A stretch of 64,000 nucleotides of DNA from Pogonophryne albipinna (taxonomy: Eukaryota > Chordata > Actinopteri > Perciformes > Artedidraconidae), in NCBI GenBank assembly GCA_028583405.1, contig CM053252.1, forward strand, positions 32,989,562-33,053,561. Reading direction: 5' to 3'. Made by a program: the position numbers and the translations under genes. Of this stretch, positions 10,342-20,800 are shown piece by piece; the stretch's first letter is position 1; each line of letters starts with the position of its first letter. The notes under the pieces were generated by a model. That model worked only from the letters and a program-made list of their open reading frames with translations. It was not told where the DNA came from and ran no database searches.

Positions 10342-12377
10342 TTAACCTCTTAAGCCCTGAGCCTGTTTTTCAGGTTTCAGGCTCGAAAATGCCACTAACA
10401 CAACAAAGACTATATCTTCACTTCTAAAAGGGGTAAATTAATCATCCTTTCTCTCAAAGCAAGGTTACATCTGTGAGTTGAATGTAGAAGTGTCAGAATC
10501 AATATAGATGTTTTTATTTTAAAGTAAATTCAGATGGAACATAGTAAAAACATGTAAATTCTAATGTCCGCCTAAAAACAAAACATTACTTATAGTAAAA
10601 ACCACCCTTGAATGATGGGTTAGTAGACTAAAAGCTTTAGCAATCCAAACTATAACATATAATAAGTACCCTGTATCAAGATTGATGCAAAACAAGTGAA
10701 ATTTGACCTTTTTAGAGAGGTTTAGAAAAATAAAGTCCAGGCGGACTCACCTCTGGGTAATTTGGGAACCATCAGTTCCATTTGAACTTTTTCACTGTAA
10801 AAATCATTTTTATTACTTTGAATTTTCACTATAGGTATTCATTCCATCCAAATACAACTGTTGTGAAAAAAAAAATATATATATATATATAAGAACATAC
10901 TCTGTTATCCTCTTAGGCAAGGCAAGGCAAGTTTATTTATATAGCACTTATAGGCCCCACGGACCGACATCGCGTCATTTGCAGGAAACAACGTCTAAGG
11001 AACCTTACTATTTAATAAACTATGAATATTTTATATCCATATAACGGGAAAAAACTCATTTAACTGATCTTTTTCATTTATTTAAAAAAAAAAACACAAT
11101 GCTAACAGTGAGCATCTGAATTAGCCCCGAGCGAAAAATGCTAACCTATTACTGCACCGAAAATCACTCCTAGCTCCCTTATTACTTATCCTAGCTGCAC
11201 ATCCAACACATCATTTTTGATCGTAAAGACACAAAATCTAACGGTGCCCACCACAACACTGAAAGATACAAACTTGCGACGTTATCAACAAAAACGTACA
11301 TCAAAACAAGTGGAGCTAGGTACTAGCATGCGCTAGGCTAATGGCTTACCTTCCTCTTTGCCTGGTCTAAACTGGTCTTCAATGGCATTAAAACGATAAA
11401 AACGATGATGTAGTTAATCCATAGGTTAATATCCAATGTGGCTGTGTCCCCTTTGAAATGTTCTGATAATCTATAAGCAATAAAACTGCAATTCCATTAT
11501 CTGCTGTCCGCTCTGTGCTCTGTGCTCCGTGCGCTCTGGGTCCTGCTGTAATGCCTGCTGTGAGTAGTAAACAATAAATGAAGCCGCCTGCGTAAAGTAC
11601 TTAAACTGGCTGGCATTCTTTATACTTTACGCAGGACCATATCTCTGGAACCCATTGGTCGATTCGTGTGATTTACACCTTTTTCTTAACCATCAGAACC
11701 AATAGAATCGATGGGCAGTTCCCAAATCAACGTAAAAATTACCATAGCGGACGTAATAGAGAAGCGAACAAAGCATATCTGAAAGTGCACGCCTGGACGG
11801 CAACATTTTATACCCAGTATATTGCCATAAATATGATGAAGGATTATCAGTAAAAATGTCTACGTGACACAAAGACATTGGATTAACCTTGAGCGGCGTT
11901 TTTATTCCGGTGAACACAACTTTTGATCACAAATCAAAAAAGGTAAAACGAAATTATTGTAATATTTTTGAAACCGGATGTTGTTTACGTTTTCTTTTCT
12001 GGCTGATAGCTCCGCAATTCGGGGGCATACAGTGATGATATTATATGTCTGGAATCTGTGGAGTCTCAGCTTTAAATCGTATATCTTGTTTGTGCAGTTA
12101 CGATAAGTACTAAAGGGCATTTCTACCGTGAGTGCTGTGCAAAATCCGTTAGCATTAGTTAGCATTTTTTCGCTCCATGCTAATTCGAAGGCTTGGTATT
12201 ACTCTTGTGTTTCTTTTAGCTAAAAATGGTTCACATTGTCAGTTAGCGGAGTTTCTTAGCGTTAAAAGGGTATGGAACATTAATAGTTTCAGAAATGTTA
12301 AGAAGCCCTGAGACATAGTCTCGTAAAAAAACTGTGGGGGGGGTCCACTGGGGGGACCCTCGGGCTTAAGAGGTTAA
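10342..12377. mobile_element. TTAA-target non-autonomous DNA transposon, unit 1 (2,028 bp)
   Basis: The element (10346-12373) is flanked by TTAA duplications (10342-10345 and 12374-12377). Its inverted termini read CCTCTTAAGCCC, each followed by its own hairpin. It has no transposase ORF. Unit 3 has the empty site with a single TTAA at 44779-44782, which proves mobility. A TTAA target fits piggyBac or Kolobok. Internal blocks match the THAP-bearing element at 13265-14010. Confidence 0.85.
10918..10954 (+). mobile_element. 37-bp SINE/LINE tail insertion inside the TTAA element
   Basis: A short block with the motif AAGTTTATTTATATAGCAC, common in fish retrotransposon tails, is flanked by TAGG (10914-10917 and 10951-10954). 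The related element at about 13371 has an uninterrupted site here. It looks like an extremely truncated retrotransposition event. Confidence 0.5.
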
Positions 12378-13135
12378 AGAATGTGCTGCTGCACTTATTC
12401 TCAGTTTTATGACCGGTCAACTCTCGGTCACAGAGTCAGGCAAGTGATTCAGTGTCTCCAGATGTTGGGGATATCTCCAGTGTTCCCAGCTGTTGATTAA
12501 CTCTCTGTAAACTAGTTCAAAGGTATATCGAGAGAGAGGCTGGGCAGAATTGATGTGGCAACCCACCCGTGCAGTCAGAACCTCTTGCTGCTGTGACTTG
12601 TGATATGAATTATCCAGCCGATACTTGTAATAAAACACCAGTGTTTGACATCAAAGCTCCAACTCTCCTCGTGTCTCTCTGAGTCCTGGCTCTCCATTGC
12701 TGCAGAAGTTTCCCTTACACCCCCCACATAAAATGAGCACAATAAGCTTATAATGTAATAATAAGAATCAGTCTTTCTAATGTTATATAAAAATAGACTC
12801 CACAAGTTGCTCTTAGGGAGCGGACCTTCATCTCCTTTAAGCCGACCAATTACACGTCAATTATAGCCTGATTCAACACAGAGCCGATACACGGCTGCAA
12901 ATGAGTAGTTAGAAAAGGGACGTGAAACGTGAATATATGAAACGGGCTGTAAGAGCATGAAATGCACGTGGGGTTTTAAAGGAAGGCTCCAGTCATTAGA
13001 TAGTTAATCAAAACTTCAGTATTTAGTGAAACATTATATTTAAACCATACCCTGAAGAAATCAGCGATATTCCCCGGTAAATAATGATTTTATAGCTCTT
13101 TTTTATCAAAACCTGTATATTCCGTCAGGCAGCTG
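12378..13135. other. Spacer, unit 1
   Basis: Conserved among units 1-3, with no gene recognised. Minus-strand ORFs at 12417-12638 and 12575-12805 show no domain. The segment is directly continuous with 10341 once the TTAA element is removed. Equivalents: 28922-29680 and 44783-45545. Confidence 0.45.
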
Positions 13136-14450
13136 CCATTTTGGCCATTTTCAGTAGTCACATGATCCGAAAAACTAGGTTGTGACGTCATCTATGCGTT
13201 CACTTTGTAAACACACCACGAAAACATGGCGGAGTATTTGAGTTTGGACTCGTCAGCCGAGGAAGAAGTTTAGAAAAATAAAGTCCAGGCGGACTTACTT
13301 TGAATTATCACTATCACTATTCATTCCATCCAAATACAACTGTAAAAATAAATAAAAAGCATACTCTGTTATCCTCTTAGGCCCCACGGACCCGGTTCCG
13401 GGGCCGAAATTGCGTCATTTGCAGGAAACAACGTCTAAGGAACCTTAATATTTAATAAACTATGAATATTTTATATCCATATAACGGGAAAAAAACTAAT
13501 TTAATTGATCTTTTTAATTTTTTTCTTCAAAAAAAAACACACAATGCTCCTCTGAATTAGCCCCGAGCGAAAAATGCTAACCTATTACTGCACCGAAAAT
13601 CACTCCTAGCTCCCTTATTACTTATCCTAGCTGCACATCCAACACATCGTTTATGATCGTAAAGACACAGAATCTAACGGTGCTCACCTCAACACTGAAA
13701 GATACAAACTTGCGACGTTATCAACAAAAACGTACATCAAAACGAGTGGCGCTAAGTACTAACATGCGCTAGGCTAACATGGCTTACCTTGGTCTTTGTC
13801 TGGTCTAAACTGGTCTTCAATGGCATTACAACGATAAAAACGATGATGTAGTTAATCCATAGGTTAATATCCAATGTGGCTGTGTCCCCTTTGAAATGTT
13901 CTGATAATCTATAAGCAATAAAACTGCAATTCCGTTATCTGCTGTCCGCTCTGTGCTCCGTGCGCTCTGGGCCCTGCTGCAATGCCTGCTGTTACGTAGT
14001 AAACAATAAGTAAAGTCTGCTGCGTAAGGTGCTTACGCTGGCTGGCATTGGCAGTGCACTGCATCCCCATTAAGTAATGGTTGATTAATAAATCCCATTT
14101 TATGTTTCATCATACTCTCAGAGTAGTCGTCTGGAAACTTGAAATGTTCGCTGCATACATGCGCCTGTGGATCTTTCGGTTCGGGCCGAGCACATTTCGC
14201 TGACCACTGCCTCCGAACGTACTTCCTACGCTTACCCGTTGGCAATAGATGGAACCGAGCATTCCGTGGATTGTTCCTATCCGAATTGTGGCAATGTTTC
14301 GCGATACAATGAGGCATATTTCTATGGAATTGAGAGAGTAACTAGAGTAAACAACATGAACAAAGCACATACGTCAATTTGTCCTCGACACCAAACGCAT
14401 AGTTCACGTCACTTCCGGTAAAATAAGTCATGTGACTTGTCAAAATGGCG
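13136..14450. mobile_element. Mosaic DNA transposon with THAP ORF, unit 1
   Basis: Imperfect inverted ends are built on GCCATTTT...GTCACATGA (left, 13136-13168; right, about 14427-14448). Internal blocks match the TTAA element, including AAAATAAAGTCCAGGCGGAC and the 11100-11560 region. A 15-codon ORF starting ATGGCGGAG (13226-13273) runs straight into those blocks and stops, which suggests a truncated transposase N-terminus. The minus strand holds the THAP ORF. Equivalents: 29680-30996 and 45545-46864. Confidence 0.55.
14033..14317 (-). CDS. THAP-domain zinc-finger protein fragment, unit 1
   Basis: This 94-residue ORF covers essentially one THAP domain, the C2CH DNA-binding zinc finger used by P-element and Kolobok transposases and by cellular THAP proteins. 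Visible features are Cys4 and Cys9, a conserved Trp near 39, and a Cys-x2-His-Phe motif (CSEHF) near 55-59. An AVP-box-like remnant (DAV) lies near 87. The ORF ends just past the domain and no catalytic domain follows. It lies inside a non-autonomous element and is probably a leftover first exon of a transposase or a captured host exon. Copies at 30577-30861 and 46445-46729 differ by at most a residue. Expression is unproven. Confidence 0.65.
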   Translation of the reverse strand: MPHCIAKHCHNSDRNNPRNARFHLLPTGKRRKYVRRQWSAKCARPEPKDPQAHVCSEHFKFPDDYSESMMKHKMGFINQPLLNGDAVHCQCQPA

Positions 14451-14734
14451 CCGCCCACAGGGTTGATGTTATTTCGGTAATTAATCAGTTTAAAATCACT
14501 GATAACGTCATCGGATTAAAAAAAAAAAAAAAGACTGGCAGAGACTGGTCTGTTTTATCGGATGATAATTATTTAAAAATGCGTGTCATGAGCATTCCCT
14601 CCCTTTAACATAAGATGGTGTCATATCAATATCATATCGGGAGTTTTATCATGAGAATGCTGTGCGTATGATAATGCATGGATGATCATATCCTGGCTCA
14701 CACAAGCCTGATGATGCATGGATGATTCCAGTTC
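14451..14734. other. Spacer between THAP element and piggyBac remnant, unit 1
   Basis: AT-rich sequence with a poly-A run whose length varies between units (about 14517-14532), then repeated ATGCATGGATGAT words at 14677-14725. No gene is seen. Equivalents: 30997-31280 and 46865-47147. Confidence 0.4.
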
Positions 14735-15534
14735 TCACCCACATTTTGAACCCCCTGGGTGTGGCTTGCGTCGCATGTATTGCTTGATGCTGCTGAATTT
14801 CCCCTTGAAAGAAATCATCATCTCATCCACAGAGTTGTGTTCTTCTGGTACCACCTGCAGGCATTTCTCTCTGAATGTATCAAGCCAGGGTCTGAGTTTC
14901 CAGAGTGTGTCTTTCTTTTCCATCTCTGACACTGTCAAGTTGTTAACAAAATGTAATTGTTATGTTTATGCATGGGGTTTTAGGTTGTTGTGTTGTTTTC
15001 TGTCCTTTTTCCCCTCTCTGCTCTTTCTCTCCTTCTCTGCAGGACTGGTGTGTGACAGGGGGCGTGGCTGGTATTCTCCTGGCTGCAGATGAGGCACACC
15101 TGTTCTCACTTCCCTAATCAACCCTCTCTTTAAGAGCCTGGCCCTCACTCTGCCAGAGTATTATATGCTGTTCGTCGATCCAGAGTGTTTCTCTACAGCC
15201 CAAGCCGAGTTTTTGTTTCTCTTTGCAGTTTTTGTGCAACTTTTTGAGTTTTTGGCCAGGAACGTTTTCCTTCTGTTTGTTTTTGGACCTTTCTGCTACC
15301 AGCCAGCTCCCTGTCGACAGTACCTGCCATGGCCTAGTATTATTAATTAAACACCTTGAACTTTACTTGTGTCTGTCTCTGCTTTGGGGTCCAAGAATCC
15401 AAACGCCACAGTAATGATGTCAACAGATATTGGAATCTGTTGCGTGCCATCACATCAGAAACAGGGGGGTACCGTGTGTCTGTTTCCCAATACATACGGA
15501 CTCCAGCCATTTCTGGCTTAGCCTATTATCATAA
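14735..15534 (-). pseudogene. piggyBac-type transposase remnant, split by a solo LTR, unit 1
   Basis: On the minus strand, 15534-15411 and 14958-14735 form one interrupted reading frame that resembles the PGBD/DDE_Tnp_1_7 transposase core. A Tyr-Trp followed by an MARNRF motif lies in the first part; KLRPWLDTFRE and a SVDEMM(I/S)FKG block lie in the second. SVDEMM holds one of the expected catalytic acidic residues. A 452-bp solo LTR sits between the parts with a 5-bp duplication. The N-terminus is missing, and the gypsy 5' LTR abuts it. A frameshift after the KPHP motif ends it. The DNA-transposon gene is inactive. Confidence 0.8.
14959..15410. mobile_element. Solo LTR, unit 1
   Basis: A 452-bp sequence starting TGTTATG and ending GCCACA is flanked by GTAAT on both sides (14954-14958 and 15411-15415). 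It interrupts the piggyBac remnant, whose frame resumes on the far side. An AATTAAA-type signal lies near the right end. It belongs to a different LTR family from the gypsy element. The 124-codon ORF at 14718-15092 merely overlaps it. Confidence 0.8.
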
Positions 15535-16116
15535 TGTAACCCACTCAAATAATGCAGTGAGTTTTTTCACCCTGTAATAACCAGCAACTCCCACTCGGGG
15601 CAGTGCTGGGGCAGCAGAGTCTGCATATGAGGGAGGATAGGAAGAGCAGGCCAGGTGTGGTTGTTAATGAGGCTCAATGAGTGGCAGCTGAGTGTGGGCC
15701 CTGTGTGTGTTCAAATTGTTTGATGATGTGCTTTTTTGATGCTGCGGGGAACCAGGAACTAGCAGAACCGACGGAAGTTTTTGTAGCTGCAGTTTTTGTC
15801 TTCTACTCACCAGAGAAAGGATTCCAAAGGATTCTACTCACCAGAAAAAGGATTCTAAAGGATTCTACTCACCAGAAAAAGGACTGATGGTCATTGGATT
15901 ACCAGAGAGAGAGAGAAACTACAGACTACCCGGGTTCGATTAATGTTGTTTTGTCCATGATAGCAGATTGGGTTTCACTGGGGTGGATGAGGGGTTTGTG
16001 AAAGTGTTGTATGAATGTTTAATAAAATGCCGGCTATATTAATTTGATATTGTTTTTTCTATTTATATTATCTTCTACTCCTCATTGAAAGCAACCTAGT
16101 ACATAGAAGTGTTACA
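15535..16116 (+). repeat. 5' LTR, gypsy copy 2 (582 bp)
   Basis: TGTAAC...GTTACA termini with an AATAAA signal near 16020. The T-T-GGCGAGCTAGCCAGG stretch just inside the element is in the tRNA primer-binding position. Confidence 0.9.
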
Positions 16117-16279
16117 TTATTTGGCGAGCTAGCCAGGAAGAGTAGTTTGAATTGAATAATTGGAAAACATTTTACATTTTTTGCTGGTAGATATGTTAAT
16201 TCATACAATCATTTTCTTTTCTTAATCTGTTATTCAAATTTCTCGTCTGTTTAGAAACTGTTTATCAATTCATTTAACT

Positions 16280-17840
16280 ATGACTTCTGAGCAAGAATAT
16301 GGTGTTGATGTTAAGAAGTCTGTGTATATTGAAGGTATTACAGCAACAGATACTGATGACCAGATTGCTGAATTCTGTTTACCCTTTGGGCCTGTTAACA
16401 AAGTGCTAAGGGTGAGGCAGACAGGGCAAGGCAGTGGTGTTTAAAGCTTTATTGGAATTTGAGTCTGAGGAATCTTTTCTAGACCTAGCACCTAGCCTTC
16501 CACAGTGTTTCCCAAGTATAGCAGACCCTGAGATATGTGGCGTGTAGATAGAGCTTACAAAACGTCACAGACCCCTAAGAAAACCACACCCACAGTGCGT
16601 GCAGAACTCTTGCATCAGAATGACAGCTCAGTCTCTGAGAGTGATGCAGACTCTGATGACAGTAGGACTCCTTTGATACGCAGACACACCAAGCTTACTC
16701 AAGGTGCTTCTCCAGAACTTGCCTCCAAAGCTAGAGGTAGGACAAAATCATTGCAGCAAGCTCATTCATTCAACAAAGCAGCATCAGACAACAGCATTAT
16801 CAATCCCCCTGAGATTCAAAGGATCATCGTAGAGCATTTTATTAAGAATGATGGCTCCAATGCATCAAATCCAGGATCCAAATGGCTTCGTCCTTTCTCA
16901 GGAAGAGATCCTAAGCCCCCCAAATGAAGTGGACTTTGAGACATGGTCTCTCCATGTGGAGCTTATGATGCATGATAACCCCACTGTTGATATCCAGCGA
17001 CGTAAGATTTTGGAGAGCCTGCTTCCACCCGCTTCTAGCTTAGTAAGACAGCTAGGTCCATATGCAACTCCCCGTGATTATGTCAAACTTCTCGACTCAG
17101 CATATGGGTTAGTTGAGGATGGGGAAGAGATCTTTGCAAGGTTTCTTGGCACACAACAAAACACAGGAGAGAAAGCCTCTGAGTTTCTGCAGCGACTGCA
17201 AGCATTGCTGAACACAGCTATACAGAGAGGTGGCATTCTAAATGCAGAAGCAAACAGACTCTTGTTGAGACAGTTTCATCGTGGATGTTGGGATCAGTCA
17301 CTTCTTCTAGCATTACAGCAAGAAATTAACTCTGCAACACCACCTGACTTTTCAGACTTCTTACTGCAGTTGCGTACAGAAGAAGATAGGAGAGCTTCTA
17401 AGCTTGATCGTATGCATCGTCATTTTGGGGGAACAAAAACAAAATCATCTGTAAATATGCAGCTTGTGCCAGAGGTTTTTCCTTATGATGCAAATGCTAA
17501 TGTACTCCAGAAGTACATGACAGAAACAGAAGATTTAACGAAGCAGGTGGCTGAACTAAAAATGCAGCTCCGCAAGAAGGAAGATCAAAGAACACAGCAA
17601 TACTCGAACAACCCAAATCCAGCCCAGGAATATCCCTGTGCTAAAGCAGCAGCAGATCTTCAAGCGCAGCTAGCAGCAAGTCATCCTCCCAGGCCAAGGG
17701 CTTGGTTCTGTTTTAAATGTGGCAATGATGGCCACATAGCAAGACATTGCGAAAATCCACCAAATCAACCCTTGGTAGATCAGAAATACAATGAGTTGAA
17801 GGCAAGGCAAAAGGAATGGCAGAGCAAATTCGGCATTTAA
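16280..17840 (+). pseudogene. gypsy gag, copy 2, frameshifted
   Basis: Same PNMA-like Gag as in copy 3, but with an extra base near 16442, a missing base near 16534, an extra base near 16920 and a missing base near 17831. The largest open piece is 16848-17840, which covers the capsid-like region and the CCHC knuckle. The last shift removes the normal Gag end and moves the slippery heptamer out of the Gag frame. Confidence 0.9.
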
Positions 17841-20800
17841 ACTGGACCGGGTCGCAGTGGAGGGAATAACTGCACCCAGTGATGAACTGAAATGTCCCAT
17901 ACAAAAACAAGAAAGAGAAACAGTTACCAGTAAAAATAATATTCAACTCAGTCATCTGATGTTCTTCTTCCAAGAGGATTGATAGGCCCCAAGTGTACAG
18001 CAACTGTCACTATTGAAGGAGTTTCAGTGTGTAAGCCTTCTTGATTCCGGTTCCCAAGTGACTACAATTTCAAAGTCATTTCATGAAAACCATCTCTCAC
18101 ATCGACCAATCGTCCCTATTCAAGATCTTTTGGACATAGAGGGCGCTGGTGGGTCAAGAAGTGCCTTATCTGGGGTATGTCCAAGCTAACATCCATTTTC
18201 CAGAGGATGTCATGGGGAAGGCTGAAAGAGTGTTACTCTTGCACTTGTTGTGCCTGATCATAGAACAAACATGGATGTTCCTTTGTTGATAGGCACTAAT
18301 ACACTGACCCTCTGTATGCAAAGTGTGCACAGAACAAGTTTGGAAAGTATAGTTCCAGAGCCAGCCATGTTTCCAACTGGTGAAACATCTATACCAGAGA
18401 TACAAAATACATCAACAAAATGGCAGAGTTGGGACTGTGAAGCTGCAGAGCAAAAAGTGCATCACCCCTTTCCCGTAGGAGAGAGGGTGGCTTTAACAGG
18501 ATATGCCAGACATGTCCATGTAGCAGCTGATGTGACACTCTTGGTTGAGCCCCCTCAGTCAAACTTACCTGGTGGTCTCTTCTTTTGCAGTTACATCATG
18601 ACAAGTCCATCATGTCCATCCTTCAAGGTTACTGTTCTGGTAAAAATTGAGACTGCAAGGGACATCACAGTACCTGCAGGTCACATCATTGCTGAGCTCT
18701 CTCTTACCAAAGCTGTGTCATCATTGCCATCACATGAGCTAAAGCTACATCAAGTGAACCATCTCATCCTGCATCAGCTTCTGCAACCTGCAACGCTATG
18801 AATGTATCTGATTCTAGTAAACTTACCTTTGACTTTGCTGACTCTCCTTTGTCTGAAGAGTGGAAGGAGAGAATCACCAAGAAGTTAAATTCAGCGTCAG
18901 AAGCCTTTGCACATAGTGATCTCGACTATGGTCATACTACTGAGATCAAACATCGAATCCGCCTTTCAGACCCATCTCCCTTTAAACAAAGACCCAGACC
19001 TATCCATCCTTCTGATTATGAGGCTGTCAGGCTTCATTTAAAAGAACTTCAAGAAGCTAACATAATCCGTGAATCAGAGAGCCCCTTTGCTTCTCCAATT
19101 GTTGTGGTGAAGAAAAAGAATGGTGAAATCAGGTTGTGCATCGACTACCGTAAACTGAACCGACAAACCATCAAAGATGCATATGCTTTGCCCAACATTG
19201 AGGAAGCTTTCTCAGCCTTAATAGGGTCCAAGTGGTTCTCTATTATGGATCTTAAATCTGGCTATTATCAGGTGGAGATGGAGGAGGAAGAAGTTCAAGA
19301 CAGCTTTTGTGACACCTATGGGATTCTGGGAGTTTAACAGAATGCCGCAGGGAGTAACGAATGCTCCCAGTACTTTTCAAAGAGTAATGGAAAAGTGTGT
19401 GGGTAGCATGAACTTGAGTGAAGCCTTAGTCTTTCTTGACGACGTCATTGTTTTCTCTGCCACACTCGAGGAACATGAGGACCGACTTCTGAGAGTACTA
19501 AACAGGCTGAAGGAATATGGCTTAAAGCTTTCACCAAAGAAATGTCAATTCTTCAGGACATCTGTCAAATATCTAGGCCATGTTGTTTCAGAAAAAGGAG
19601 TGGAAACGGACCCAGCCAAGATAGCGGCCCTTACTACCTGGCCCAGGCCCAATAACATCAAGGAACTCAAGTCTTTTCTTGGTTTTGCTGGATATTACAG
19701 GAGGTTTATAAAGGACTACTCCAAAATTGCAAAACCCCTCAATGACTTAACAGCTGGGTACCTGCCACCAAAGCGAAAGTCCACCTACTCATGCCGAAAC
19801 TCAAAGTGTGTGGATTTCAAAAAGCCTTCAATGACAAATGGACATCAGCAGCCGAGGATGCATTCAACAGTCTCATTCACATGCTCACTACAGCTCCTAT
19901 TCTTGGTTTTGCAGACGCCAAGAAACCATACATTGTGCACACCGACGCAAGCATCAATGGCCTTGGTGCCGCCTTGTATCAGGAGCAGGAAGGCAAATTG
20001 AGAGTGGTTGCCTATGCAAGCCGGGGACTCTCCCAATGTGAGCGAAGATATCCTGCACATAAACTTGAATTCCTCTCTCTTAAGTGGGCTGTTACAGAGA
20101 AGTTCTTCGATTATCTATATGGAGCAAAATTCACGGTCATGACAGATAACAACCCGCTCACATATATATTGACGTCTGCAAAACTTGATGCAGCAGGGCA
20201 TCGTTGGTTGGCTGCTCTTTCCAGCTTTGACTTTAATATCCAGTACAGAGCTGGGAAAAAGAACCAAGATGCAGATGCTCTTTCCAGACGTCCACATCCT
20301 CATGACCAAGACACAGTGGATTTCAGTACTGAGGATGAAGATAACCGCATTGAGAGGTTCATTGCTCAGTTCCTGAAAAATGACAAAGGAACTGATTTCT
20401 CAAGTGAAGCTGTGAAGGCTGTGTGTCAGAGGCATCAGTTGTCTTCAGGTGCAGATCCAGGAGCAATCCAGCCTGTACCTATTGAGTGCCTGGCAATTGA
20501 TGTCACTGCCATACCAGCAGGTTTCCGTCAAACTGATGTGCTTGGGTCCTGTACATTGCCACAAATGTCACTTGAAGACTGGGTACGTGAACAGGGACAA
20601 GATCAAATCATCAGTAGAGTAATTGCCATCTTGAATTCAGGAAACCGTCTGACATACAGAACAAGGCAGCGGGAAGACAGAGAAGTCCAGCTGATGTTGA
20701 GAGTATTGGACCAATTGGTCATGATCATGGAGTCTTATACAGAAAACGCATCAGCCAAGGAGAACCTTCCTATCAGCTTGTCCTTCCAAAGAGTCAGAGA

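Larger units (their letters stand above)
688..17736 (+). repeat. Tandem array unit 1 (17.05 kb, starts inside gag)
   Basis: Sequence from 688 is near-identical to that from 17737, 34284 and 50153. Unit 1 starts inside the gypsy gag. It then holds a gypsy 3' LTR, a truncated copy of the secreted-protein gene, a hAT-like element, the TTAA element, the THAP element, a piggyBac remnant with its solo LTR, and the 5' LTR and gag start of gypsy copy 2. Unit limits are set by the left breakpoint; the true duplication boundaries cannot be fixed. Confidence 0.9.

Noticed and set aside
14718..15092. 124-codon plus-strand ORF present in units 1-3
   Set aside because: It runs antisense through the piggyBac remnant and into the solo LTR, so it is a chance frame kept only by recent duplication.
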